From NCBI GenBank assembly GCA_036260395.1, contig DASZZY010000058.1, forward strand, positions 1-9,006: DNA of 9,006 nucleotides, given 5' to 3'. The notes beneath the pieces were generated by a model, which saw nothing but the letters and a program-made list of their open reading frames with translations, searched no databases and was not told the origin of the DNA. Every line of letters begins with the position of its first letter. Within the stretch, counting starts at the first letter, position 1. Positions 1-6,413 of this stretch are shown piece by piece. The stretch comes from DASZZY01 sp036260395 (GTDB taxonomy: Bacteria; Actinomycetota; UBA4738; CALAEC01). The position numbers were made by a program, and so were the translations under genes.

Positions 1-249
1 GGTCTTGATCTGCTCGACGAACAGCGGCACCGCGACCGAGGTCAGGATCCCGCCGAGGATCAGCTCGTAGACGATGTTCGGGAGGTTGTTGGCAACGTTG
101 TAGGAGTCGGCCAGCCGGGTCTCCGCCACCCCCAGGGCGAACGCCATCGCGGCCACCCGGAGGAATCCGGTCACCCGCGACAGCGCGGTTCCCACCGACA
201 TGACGGCGGTGCTTCGGACCAGGGAGCTGGCCTCGCCCTCCCCCGGCAC
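1..249 (-). CDS. murJ: MurJ lipid II flippase, N-terminal part (cut by window edge)
   Basis: This is the first 83 codons of an integral membrane flippase of the MurJ/MviN family, which moves lipid II across the cytoplasmic membrane for peptidoglycan synthesis. Directly visible is a short acidic, proline-rich cytoplasmic N-terminus followed by the family signature: a serine/arginine patch (SRVTGFLRVAAMAFALG), then ADSYNVANNLPNIVYELILGG and the start of the next helix. The patch and the A-D-x-Y-N-x-A-N-x-x-P-N run are typical of MurJ TM1-TM2. The only in-frame starts are GTG at 249 and ATG at 201. I chose GTG because the segment between them (EASSLVRSTAVM) resembles conserved actinobacterial MurJ sequence. 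No convincing ribosome binding site precedes either. The gene lies 44 nt after the DUF6049 stop and is the last visible gene of the operon, in line with the actinobacterial NUDIX-DUF6049-murJ order. Confidence 0.9.
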   Translation of the reverse strand, partial: MPGEGEASSLVRSTAVMSVGTALSRVTGFLRVAAMAFALGVAETRLADSYNVANNLPNIVYELILGGILTSVAVPLFVEQIKT

Positions 250-293
250 CGCCGGTGTGGGGCCCGTGTCCTCGGGAGGGCCGTCCGGCGGCT

Positions 294-2375
294 CTACGTC
301 CGCCGAGGCAGGAACCTCCTGGCCCAGACCGCCGCCAGGAACAGCGCCGCGCCGATCGTGACGATCAGCGCGATGCGGTTGTACGCGGTCGACCGGACGA
401 CGATCTGCGAGGAGCCGATCAGGTCGCCCTGGGGGGTCATGAGCTCGACGGTCACCGGGAACCGACCGGTCGTGTGGGCCTGCACCGGGAACGTGAGCCG
501 CTGGGTGGGCTGCGACAGCACCACCTCGCGCACCGGGCCGCCGACGAAGCGGAGGCGCCCGAGGGGCGAGCCGAGCCTCACGACGACCCGCATGTCGTAC
601 TGCGCGGCCTTGTGGATCGTGAGCGGGATCGACCCTCCGCGCGAGGTGAGCGTCGTGACGGAGTTGGGGGGCGGGAGCTCGACCTTGGCGAACTCCGCCT
701 CGACCACCTCGCGGACCCGGCCGAGGTAGGCGAGCGCCTCCTCCTCCCGCGCCAGGAACGCACGGTGCTGCGACAGCAGGACCATCCTCCGGAGGCGATC
801 GCGCATCGGCGCCGGCTGGGCGGCGACCGCGGTGAACCTGGCGACGGCCTCCTCCGCCGCGGCGAGCTCCGCCAGGTAGGCCGACGAGAAGCCCTCCCGC
901 ACGGCCACCAGGTCACGTCCCTGGGCCGGGGGCACGGTGAGCAGCCGCGTGGCCTTCACCGGGCGGAGCCACCCGACGCCCGCCGGCGTACGGGTCAGCG
1001 CCCGGAGCAGCGTGCCGAGGAACGCCGGCTCGGGCGCCGCCTCGCCGTCGAACAGGACGGCGACGCCCCGGTCGCGGCTCGGCAGCTCGCCGTAGATCGC
1101 GGTCAGCTCGCCGAGCATCCACTGGGCCCGGAGGACCGCGCCCTCGTGTTCGGCGCCGGCCCGGAGCGCCACGACCGGGTCCGGGGCGATGGCCAGGACG
1201 GTGGCTCCCTGCGCCGAGAGCTCGGTGGTCGGCGACGGGGTGAACTTCACCCCCTCCGGCGGTGGCAGGGTCTCCGGCCCCACCACCACCGCCTGGACCC
1301 CCAGGCTGGCGAGCGCGGGGACCGACTCGGGGGTGAGCGCGGAGCCCGGGGGGTGGAGCAGCGAGGCGACGGGCGCGACCCCCAGGAGCCGCTCGACCTC
1401 GCTCCTCCCCAGGTCGACCTGCGCATCGAGGTCCTGGGGGCGCCCCGCGGCCACGAGCGCCGGCACGGAGGGCGCGGCGTAGGGGAGCGCCACGACCTCG
1501 GTGACCGGGTCGCGGGCCACCGCCTGGATCCGGCGGAGGACGACGGCGGCGCGCTCCGCCAGCGGGTCGTCCGGGGGCACCCGGCGGACGCCGTCCTCGC
1601 CCACGACCTCGTACCCGTCGGCCATCCGCTCGAGCTGGACCAGGAGCACGGGGGACACCACGAGCGTGGCCGGCGCCGGGAACCGGGCCAGCGCGTTCAG
1701 GATGGTGTCGAGCCGGCTCCCGGCGGCGATCTCGGCCTCGAGCGCGTCCCCGGAGAACCGGCCGTGGGGCAGCATGCGGAGCGGGGCGTCGAGGACGAAC
1801 GACAGCGCCACGTTCAGTGGGACCTTCGGCTCCTCGCGGACGAAGACCACCATCGTCCGCAGGACGGCGATCGGCGCGAACTCCGAGGCCAGCACGACCT
1901 CGACGGGGTGGAGCGTGTTCCCCTCGAAGCCCTCGAGGAAGCCGAGGCCCGACTCGGCGGCCACGGTGATCGTCTCGCCCGGCCGCAGCGCGCCGCGCAC
2001 CGGGAACGTCCGCGAGCCGACGGCGATCACCGGCGGCTCGACCTCGAGCGCCTGCCCGTACTCCGACCGCGATCGCACCGCGGGGTAGACGGCCAGCGAC
2101 AGCCGCAGGTCGCGGAACGTCGTGGCCGTCTCGTTCACCGCGCGGACCCGCACGCGGAGCGGCCGGTCGGTGGTGGCGTACGGGCGCTGGGAGACCAGCG
2201 CCAGCCGGACCGTGCCCGTGTCCGTGTCCTGCTCCGGGTCGGGGGTGGTTTGCTGGGCCGCCGCCGGGAGCACCAGCACGCCGGGCAGCAGCGCGAGCGC
2301 CGCGGCGAGCGGTGCGAGGAGCCGTCTCACCGCCGAGACATTGTAGTTGCGGGCCGCAGGCCGTCCCGCGCTCAT
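294..2375 (-). CDS. DUF6049 family secreted, C-terminally anchored protein (Rv3909-like)
   Basis: A 693-residue protein of unknown function, assigned by position between the NUDIX and murJ genes and by overall form. It has an N-terminal signal-like segment (RR at 17-18, then a long Ala/Leu run to about residue 36, AAA|Q possible cleavage near 40) and a large extracytoplasmic region. A mid-region LPYA...PALVAAG block is reminiscent of this family's polysaccharide-deacetylase/GH57-like fold (inference). A beta-rich stretch follows near residues 580-655, then one C-terminal TM helix (IALIVTIGAALFLAAVWA) and a basic tail RRFLPRR. Topology would place most of the protein outside the membrane, next to MurJ's pathway. 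The ATG at 2375 overlaps the NUDIX stop as ATGA and has a weak GAGGG upstream. An alternative GTG at 2330 would start right at the signal peptide (VRRLLAPLAAAL) and has a TACAAT box 9 nt before it. Family length is usually about 700-800 residues, so it looks complete. Confidence 0.85.
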   Translation of the reverse strand: MSAGRPAARNYNVSAVRRLLAPLAAALALLPGVLVLPAAAQQTTPDPEQDTDTGTVRLALVSQRPYATTDRPLRVRVRAVNETATTFRDLRLSLAVYPAVRSRSEYGQALEVEPPVIAVGSRTFPVRGALRPGETITVAAESGLGFLEGFEGNTLHPVEVVLASEFAPIAVLRTMVVFVREEPKVPLNVALSFVLDAPLRMLPHGRFSGDALEAEIAAGSRLDTILNALARFPAPATLVVSPVLLVQLERMADGYEVVGEDGVRRVPPDDPLAERAAVVLRRIQAVARDPVTEVVALPYAAPSVPALVAAGRPQDLDAQVDLGRSEVERLLGVAPVASLLHPPGSALTPESVPALASLGVQAVVVGPETLPPPEGVKFTPSPTTELSAQGATVLAIAPDPVVALRAGAEHEGAVLRAQWMLGELTAIYGELPSRDRGVAVLFDGEAAPEPAFLGTLLRALTRTPAGVGWLRPVKATRLLTVPPAQGRDLVAVREGFSSAYLAELAAAEEAVARFTAVAAQPAPMRDRLRRMVLLSQHRAFLAREEEALAYLGRVREVVEAEFAKVELPPPNSVTTLTSRGGSIPLTIHKAAQYDMRVVVRLGSPLGRLRFVGGPVREVVLSQPTQRLTFPVQAHTTGRFPVTVELMTPQGDLIGSSQIVVRSTAYNRIALIVTIGAALFLAAVWARRFLPRRT
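2340..2345 (-). promoter_or_regulatory. Candidate internal -10 box for the DUF6049 gene
   Basis: TACAAT (5 of 6 to TATAAT), in very GC-rich DNA, sits 9 nt before an in-frame GTG (2330) that begins exactly at the signal peptide. It may give a second, nearly leaderless transcript for DUF6049-murJ independent of the cca promoter. No clear -35 was seen. Confidence 0.4.
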
Positions 2376-2800
2376 CGGCCCTCGGCGGCGTCCGCGGCCC
2401 GGCGGATGACGTCCTTCTCGGAGTCGAAGCCCGCCACGTCGGCCGCCTCCACCAGCGGGAACCACGCGACCTCCTCCATCTCGTGGTCGCGCGGGCCCGC
2501 CTCGCCGGCGGCGTCCATCAGGAAGAAGTGGACGGTCTTCCGGATCCGCGACCCTCCCCACACGAACCAGTACGAGACGTCGCCGAGCGGCTGGCGGATC
2601 GTGCCGGTCCACCCGGTCTCCTCGCGGACCTCCCGGACCGCGGCCTCCTCCGGGGTCTCCTCGGCCTCGACGAGCCCCTTCGGCAACCCCCAGACCAGGT
2701 CGCCCCGGCGGGTGCGCCGTGACGCGAGCAGGACCTCGGGCCCTCCCTGCCCCCGCCGAACCAGCACGCCGCCGGCCGAGACCTGCCGGCGGGTCTTCAC
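2372..2800 (-). CDS. NUDIX hydrolase (MutT4-position)
   Basis: A 142-residue single-domain NUDIX pyrophosphohydrolase, cleaving a nucleoside diphosphate linked to some moiety X. The substrate cannot be told from sequence. The NUDIX box is perfect at residues 42-64: G, five residues, E, seven residues, then REVREETGW, giving the Mg-binding glutamates E57, E60 and E61. It is preceded by the usual SAGGVLVRR first strand and the W-G-L-P-K-G entry. The GTG at 2800 overlaps the upstream ybaK stop as GTGA, and its own stop overlaps the next ATG as ATGA, so translation is probably coupled at both ends. The reading frame stays open far upstream, but the YbaK-like gene occupies that region and similarity to the NUDIX fold begins at this GTG. 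The position corresponds to mutT4 (Rv3908) of the mycobacterial cluster. I make no claim that it has the same substrate. Confidence 0.93.
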   Translation of the reverse strand: MKTRRQVSAGGVLVRRGQGGPEVLLASRRTRRGDLVWGLPKGLVEAEETPEEAAVREVREETGWTGTIRQPLGDVSYWFVWGGSRIRKTVHFFLMDAAGEAGPRDHEMEEVAWFPLVEAADVAGFDSEKDVIRRAADAAEGR

Positions 2801-3261
2801 CGGGCCACGGGCGCCACCGCGGCGCCGGTGGCCCGGACCAGGTCCGAGGGGCGGATCTTCAGCATCGTGGACGGCTCCCCGCCCGGGAAGTACAGGACCT
2901 GCTGCCCCCGGAGGGCCTCGTCGATGACGACCGCGGTGCCCTCCGGGAGCGCCACCGGGGGAAGCGCCTCCGCCAGGAACTCGGTGAGCTCGGTGCCCCG
3001 GTCCTCGGGGACCGCGCGGACGATCGAGCGGGCGGCGGCCGCGCCGGCCGCCCCGCCGTCGGCGTCCCGGCCGGCCGGGACCAGCGCGGCCACCAGCCCC
3101 TCCTCGGCCTCGAACAGCGCCACGCGGCCAACCTGCTCGGGCGGCAGCCCCAGCACGGCCGCCGTCCGGGCCGGGGACCGGAGGCGGCCCCGCGTGGGGA
3201 CGAGCTCGTGGGGCACGTCCCGCTCCAGCAGGAAGTTGTGGACGTCGACGCTGGTCCGCAT
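2797..3261 (-). CDS. YbaK/ProX-type aminoacyl-tRNA deacylase-like protein
   Basis: A 154-residue protein with the YbaK/aminoacyl-tRNA editing fold. Such proteins hydrolyse mischarged aminoacyl-tRNA (for example Cys-tRNA-Pro). Family features seen are the N-terminal VHNFLLERDVPHEL segment and a helix with SPARTAAVLGLPPEQV leading into the central strands (VALFEAEEGLVAALVPAG). An Ala/Gly-rich middle follows, and the conserved C-terminal end has VVIDEAL, a YFPGGEPST loop and PSDLVRATGA. Oddly, the lysine normally following the PEXV(F/G) turn, which is important for YbaK editing activity (Lys46 in characterised members), is arginine here (R46), so activity is uncertain. The ATG at 3261 follows the cca stop by 3 nt, and the stop overlaps the NUDIX GTG by 4 nt, placing it inside the operon. 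The partner may be tRNA, fitting its location directly behind the CCA-adding enzyme (inference). Confidence 0.85.
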   Translation of the reverse strand: MRTSVDVHNFLLERDVPHELVPTRGRLRSPARTAAVLGLPPEQVGRVALFEAEEGLVAALVPAGRDADGGAAGAAAARSIVRAVPEDRGTELTEFLAEALPPVALPEGTAVVIDEALRGQQVLYFPGGEPSTMLKIRPSDLVRATGAAVAPVAR

Positions 3262-3264
3262 GGC

Positions 3265-4653
3265 CTACCGGAGGCCCTTCTGGGCGGCCCACTCGTCGAG
3301 GAGCCGGTACGCCTCCGCCTCGTCCATCGGCCCCCGGTCCATGCGGATCTCCAGGAGGTAGCCGAGCGCCTCGCCGACCAGCGGCCCCGGCGGGATCCCC
3401 AGGTGCCGCATGACCTGGTTGCCGTCGAGCGGGGGGCGGATCGCGGCCAGGTTCTCCTCCTCCGCCAGTCGGGCGATGCGCTCCTCGAGTTCGTCCTGGA
3501 GCGCCGCAAGCTCCCGGGCCCGCCGCGGGTTCCGGGTCGTGCAGTCCGCCCGGACCAGCTGGTTCAGCTCGTCGAGGAGCGGGCCCGCGTCGCGCACGTA
3601 CCGCCGGAGCGCCCCGTCGTTCCAGCCCAGGCGGTAGGTGTGGAACCGGAGATGCATGTGCACCAGCTTCGTGACGTCCTGGACCATGTCGTTCGGGTAC
3701 CGCAGGGTGCGGAGCCGCGCCTCGGCCAGCCGCGCGCCGGCCACCTCATGGTGGTGGAACTGGACGCCCTCCGGGGTGATCTGCCGGGTCGCCGGCTTGC
3801 CGATGTCGTGGAGCAGCGCGGCCAGGCGGAGGCGGAGCTTGGGCTCGCACCGAGCCACCACCGCGAGCGTGTGGCGGAACACGTCCTTGTGCCGGTGGAC
3901 CGGGTCCTGCTCGAGCTGGAGGGCCGGCAGCTCGGGCAGGAAGATGTCGGCCAGCCCGGCCTGCACGACGAGGTCCAGGCCCTGGTCGGCGTGCTCGCCG
4001 ACCAGGAGCTTCGACAGCTCGTCTCGGATCCGCTCCGCGGAGACGATCCGCAGCCGGCCGCGCATGCGCTCGATGGCCGCCACGATCTCCGGCACGGGCC
4101 GCATCCCGAGCGTGGAGACGAACCGGGCCGCGCGCAGCATGCGCAGGGGGTCATCGTCGAACGACACCTCGGGCTCCAGCGGCGTCCGGAGCCGGCGGTG
4201 GGCCAGGTCGTACAGCCCCCGGTAGGGGTCCACGAACCGCCCGTCCGGCAGGCGGACCGCCATCGCGTTGAACGTGAAGTCGCGCCGGGACAGGTCGGTG
4301 TCGATGTCCTTGGCGAACGTGACGTGGGGGTGCCGGGACTCGTCGACGTACATCTCCTCCCGGAACGTCGTGATCTCCACCTCCGCGTCGTCCTTCCGGG
4401 CGCCGACCGTCCCGAACCGCACGCCGACCACGTACAGCGCCCGGGCCCAGCCCCGGAGGATGCGGATCGTCTCCTCGGGCCGGGCGTCGGTGGCGAAGTC
4501 CATCTCCCTCCCGGCCCGCCCCAGCACGGCGTCCCGCACGGCGCCGCCGACCAGGTACAGCTGCTTGCCGGCGTCCTGGAACCGGGTCCCGAGCTCGGCG
4601 GCCAGTGGCGGGACGGGGACGACCTGCGGCGCGTCTTCGGGGGGAGGGGCCAC
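3265..4653 (-). CDS. cca: CCA-adding tRNA nucleotidyltransferase (class II, HD-domain type)
   Basis: A 462-residue cytosolic enzyme that builds or repairs the 3' CCA end of tRNAs; the actinobacterial orthologue is usually named pcnA. Visible motifs in order: LVGGAVRD (34-41) for the nucleotidyltransferase fold; the metal-binding motif at 50-52, here E-M-D instead of the usual D-x-D; EVEITTFR (91-98); DLSRRDFTFNAMA (120-132); DDDPLRMLRAARF (166-178); the ERIRDELSKLL (207-217) motif typical of CCA enzymes; and an HD domain with HRH (253-255) and LLHDIGKP (280-287). Length is normal for actinobacterial forms. The start is GTG at 4653, with no Shine-Dalgarno but a TATCCT box 7 nt upstream, suggesting a leaderless message. 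It is first in the five-gene minus-strand operon. In mycobacteria the orthologue is divergent from the NUDIX gene; here it is co-directional. Sequence alone does not exclude a poly(A) polymerase, but the ER...E motif favours CCA addition. Confidence 0.95.
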   Translation of the reverse strand: MAPPPEDAPQVVPVPPLAAELGTRFQDAGKQLYLVGGAVRDAVLGRAGREMDFATDARPEETIRILRGWARALYVVGVRFGTVGARKDDAEVEITTFREEMYVDESRHPHVTFAKDIDTDLSRRDFTFNAMAVRLPDGRFVDPYRGLYDLAHRRLRTPLEPEVSFDDDPLRMLRAARFVSTLGMRPVPEIVAAIERMRGRLRIVSAERIRDELSKLLVGEHADQGLDLVVQAGLADIFLPELPALQLEQDPVHRHKDVFRHTLAVVARCEPKLRLRLAALLHDIGKPATRQITPEGVQFHHHEVAGARLAEARLRTLRYPNDMVQDVTKLVHMHLRFHTYRLGWNDGALRRYVRDAGPLLDELNQLVRADCTTRNPRRARELAALQDELEERIARLAEEENLAAIRPPLDGNQVMRHLGIPPGPLVGEALGYLLEIRMDRGPMDEAEAYRLLDEWAAQKGLR

Positions 4654-4680
4654 GGCCGGAAGGATACTCTAGCGTCCGCC
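4654..4680. promoter_or_regulatory. 27-bp divergent promoter region between cca and the HExxH gene
   Basis: Two genes start back-to-back with GTG codons only 27 bp apart, so both promoters must overlap here or lie in each other's coding region. On the minus strand TATCCT (4666-4661) lies 7 nt before the cca GTG. On the plus strand TAGCGT (4670-4675) lies 5 nt before the HExxH-gene GTG, and GATACT (4663-4668) is a second option. No Shine-Dalgarno is present on either side and no clear -35 was seen. Function is inferred from position and hexamer form only. Confidence 0.5.
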
Positions 4681-5064
4681 GTGGACCTCCTCCGGGCGGT
4701 GGCGTACCTGTGGGCCCTGCCGAACACGCTCCTGGGGCTCCTCGTCGGGCTGCTGTCGTTCCAGTGCCCCCGCCGCGCCGGCGGCCTCCTGGTGTTCGAC
4801 GGGCCGCCCCGCGGCTCGCTGTGGGTCATCCGGCTCTTTCGCCGCTCCGCGGTCACGCTCGGGCACGTCGTGCTGTCGAACCGCCCGCTCGAGGGGGCGC
4901 TCCTGGCCCACGAGCGGCACCACGTGTGGCAGTACGAGCGCCTCGGCCCCCTCTACCTGCCGGTCTACCTACTGGTGTGGGTCTTCACCGGGTACCGCCG
5001 GCACCCGTTCGAGCTGGCCGCCACGCTCGCGGAGGCGCCCGCTAGGCGAGCTGGGCCTGCTTGA
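4681..5064 (+). CDS. Small membrane-associated HExxH protein, putative zinc metallopeptidase
   Basis: A 127-residue protein of an uncharacterised but apparently widespread bacterial family. It starts with a hydrophobic segment (about residues 6-27, AVAYLWALPNTLLGLLVGLL), followed by a short beta-rich stretch (LLVFDG, ITLGHVV-like VTLGHVVLSN). It then shows the zincin motif HERHH (77-81) in AHERHHVWQYERLGPLYLP, a second hydrophobic helix (91-102) and RRHPFE (106-111), where E111 could be a third metal ligand. The H-E-x-x-H...QYE-R-x-GP...PFE pattern matches proteins I remember as hypothetical; no substrate is known to me. The start is GTG 4681: the frame is open far upstream but only antisense to cca, and the hydrophobic N-terminus begins here. 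There is no Shine-Dalgarno; a TAGCGT box lies 5 nt upstream. Its last 23 nt overlap the end of pilT on the other strand. Metallopeptidase activity is an inference from the motif. Confidence 0.8.
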   Translation: MDLLRAVAYLWALPNTLLGLLVGLLSFQCPRRAGGLLVFDGPPRGSLWVIRLFRRSAVTLGHVVLSNRPLEGALLAHERHHVWQYERLGPLYLPVYLLVWVFTGYRRHPFELAATLAEAPARRAGPA

Positions 5065-6124
5065 GTGTCAGCAGGAAGTCGTGCCGGTTGGAGGAGCTCG
5101 CGGCGGCGTCCTCCACGGTGACCAGGCCCATCTGGACCAGGCCGGCCAGGGCCTGGTCGAACGTCTGCATGCCGTAGAAGCCGCCCTCCGCGATCACGTC
5201 GGGGATCGTGGAGGTCTCCGCGGGGTCGACGATGCGCTCGGCGACCCGGCCGGTGTTGATCATGACCTCGACCGCGGGGACGCGCCCGCTCGCGTCGGCC
5301 CGGGGCACCAGCCGCTGGGACAGGACGCCGCGGAGGCTGGCGGCCAGCGACACGCGGACCTGGCGCTGCATCTCCTTGGGGAACAGGTCGATCAGGCGGT
5401 TCACGGTCTCGGTGGCGTCCAGCGTGTGCAGCGTGGAGATGACCAGGTGCCCGGTCTCGGCGGCCTGGATCGCGGCCTCGGCGGTCTCCATGTCGCGGAT
5501 CTCCCCGATGAAGATCACGTCGGGGTCCTGCCGAACCACGTACCGCAGCGCCGACCCGTACGACGCAGTGTCCATCCCGATCTCCCGCTGGTCGACGATC
5601 GACCGGTCATCCTCGTGCACGACCTCGATGGGATCCTCGATCGTGATCACGTGCGCGCTGCGGTTCCGGTTGATCCATCCCACCATCGCGGCGATCGTGG
5701 TGGTCTTCCCGGTCCCCGCGGGCCCGGTGACCAGGACCAGCCCGCGCGTCTCCTCGGCCAGCGCGGCGGCGGCTGACGGCAGCCCGAGTTCCTCGAACGT
5801 CGGGATGACCGTGTGGACGCGGCGGATGGCCAGGCCCACGAGCCCCCGCTGGCGGAAGACGTTGACCCGGAACCGGCTGCCCCGCTCGAGGGCGTGTCCG
5901 ATGTCGGCCTCGTGGGTCCGGAGAAACTCGTCGGCCTTGTGGGCCGGCAGGAGCGCCAGGGCCACGGCCTCGGTGTCCGCCGCCGTGAGGGTCGGGAAGG
6001 ACGTCCGGTGGAGCTCGCCGTCGATGCGGACCACGGGCGGCATCCCGGCCTTGAGGTGCAGGTCGCTGGCGCCCACCTCGATCATGTGCCGGAGGAACGG
6101 CGTGACGTCCATCTCTTTCACCAT
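5042..6124 (-). CDS. pilT: PilT-like type IV pilus retraction/secretion ATPase
   Basis: A 360-residue hexameric-type ATPase of the PilT/GspE family, which drives pilus retraction at the cytoplasmic base of type IV pili. Seen: the N-terminal PAS-like domain opening with VGASDLHLKAGMPPVVRIDG (17-36); Walker A GPAGTGKTTT (134-143); Asp box ITIEDPIE (160-167); Walker B QDPDVIFIGEIRD (199-211); and the His box from GHLVISTLHTLDA (225-237). This is complete PilT architecture without the GspE N-terminal extension or zinc-binding region. The C-terminal motif AIRNLIRE that marks retraction ATPases is not recognisable; the equivalent stretch reads NTGRVAERIVDPAE. Possible starts are ATG 6124 and ATG 6112; neither has a good Shine-Dalgarno. 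The open frame continues upstream into sodN antisense sequence and is not coding there. No other pilus genes are in view, so partners must lie elsewhere. Confidence 0.92.
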   Translation of the reverse strand: MVKEMDVTPFLRHMIEVGASDLHLKAGMPPVVRIDGELHRTSFPTLTAADTEAVALALLPAHKADEFLRTHEADIGHALERGSRFRVNVFRQRGLVGLAIRRVHTVIPTFEELGLPSAAAALAEETRGLVLVTGPAGTGKTTTIAAMVGWINRNRSAHVITIEDPIEVVHEDDRSIVDQREIGMDTASYGSALRYVVRQDPDVIFIGEIRDMETAEAAIQAAETGHLVISTLHTLDATETVNRLIDLFPKEMQRQVRVSLAASLRGVLSQRLVPRADASGRVPAVEVMINTGRVAERIVDPAETSTIPDVIAEGGFYGMQTFDQALAGLVQMGLVTVEDAAASSSNRHDFLLTLKQAQLA

Positions 6125-6157
6125 CGGCGCCGCGGCCCGGATCTTTGAGCCCTTCGA

Positions 6158-6183
6158 GTTTCGGTGCTCGCCTCGGTGGGCAG
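6158..6183 (+). promoter_or_regulatory. Possible SigB/SigF-like promoter of the KGG gene
   Basis: GTTT (6158-6161) is followed after 16 bp by GGGCAG (6178-6183), resembling the GTTT-N(13-17)-GGGTAT promoters of general-stress sigma factors in Gram-positive bacteria. It lies about 20 nt before the Shine-Dalgarno of the KGG-repeat gene, whose family is stress-induced in other bacteria. The -10 match is only 4 of 6, so this is weak. Confidence 0.25.
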
Positions 6184-6203
6184 AACGTAGCGGCCAGGTC
6201 CGA

Positions 6204-6210
6204 GGGAGGT
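6204..6210 (+). promoter_or_regulatory. Ribosome binding site of the KGG gene
   Basis: GGGAGGT is a strong Shine-Dalgarno with about 5 nt to the GTG at 6215. It decides the start in favour of 6215: GTG 6209 overlaps the site itself, and ATG 6227 is 17 nt away. Confidence 0.7.
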
Positions 6211-6214
6211 GCAC

Positions 6215-6400
6215 GTGCAGGCCAGGATGACCAGGGCGGACGCCGGACGGAAGGGCGGCCTCACCACGAAGAAGCGCTACGGCGCCGACTTTTACCAGAA
6301 GATCGGCCGCAAGGGCGGGAAGAAGGGCGGCCTGACGACGAAGCAGCGCTACGGCGCGGACTTCTACCGGAACATCGGCCGGAAGGGCGGCTCTCGCTAG
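6215..6400 (+). CDS. KGG-repeat small stress-type protein
   Basis: A 61-residue, strongly basic protein consisting almost only of two tandem 24-residue units, each running KGGLTTK(K/Q)RYGADFY(Q/R)xIGRKGG, after a short N-terminus. This is the KGG motif (stress-induced bacterial acidophilic repeat) found in YciG-like general stress proteins and fungal con-10 proteins. No catalytic residues, signal peptide or membrane segment are visible, so it is likely cytosolic and may be disordered, binding nucleic acid or protecting macromolecules (inference). The start is GTG 6215, set by a strong GGGAGGT ribosome binding site. The gene is monocistronic and divergent from pilT, with its 3' end facing the 3' end of sodN. 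The two units are also similar at DNA level with a 72-bp period, pointing to a past duplication. Confidence 0.85.
   Translation: MQARMTRADAGRKGGLTTKKRYGADFYQKIGRKGGKKGGLTTKQRYGADFYRNIGRKGGSR
6251..6394 (+). repeat. 72-bp tandem duplication inside the KGG gene
   Basis: Both copies begin with AAGGGCGGCC (6251 and 6323) and stay alignable without gaps across 24 codons. Differences are mostly at third positions (for example CTCACCACG versus CTGACGACG), showing a duplication kept by protein-level selection. Confidence 0.75.
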
Positions 6401-6413
6401 AGAAGCGCCCGCG

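Noticed and set aside
255..2927. 890-codon open frame on the plus strand, antisense to the DUF6049 and NUDIX genes
   Set aside because: Its composition is Arg/Gly/Glu/His-rich without any domain, and both genes beneath it have clear family motifs. Long antisense frames are a by-product of very high GC.
2801..3292. N-terminal extension of the NUDIX gene to 306 residues
   Set aside because: The extra part is Gly/Arg/Pro-rich shadow of the YbaK-like gene; the NUDIX fold begins right after GTG 2800.
2719..4680. Upstream extension of the HExxH gene on the plus strand, antisense to ybaK and cca
   Set aside because: It is low-complexity and lacks motifs; the hydrophobic N-terminus and the GTG with a -10-like box are at 4681.
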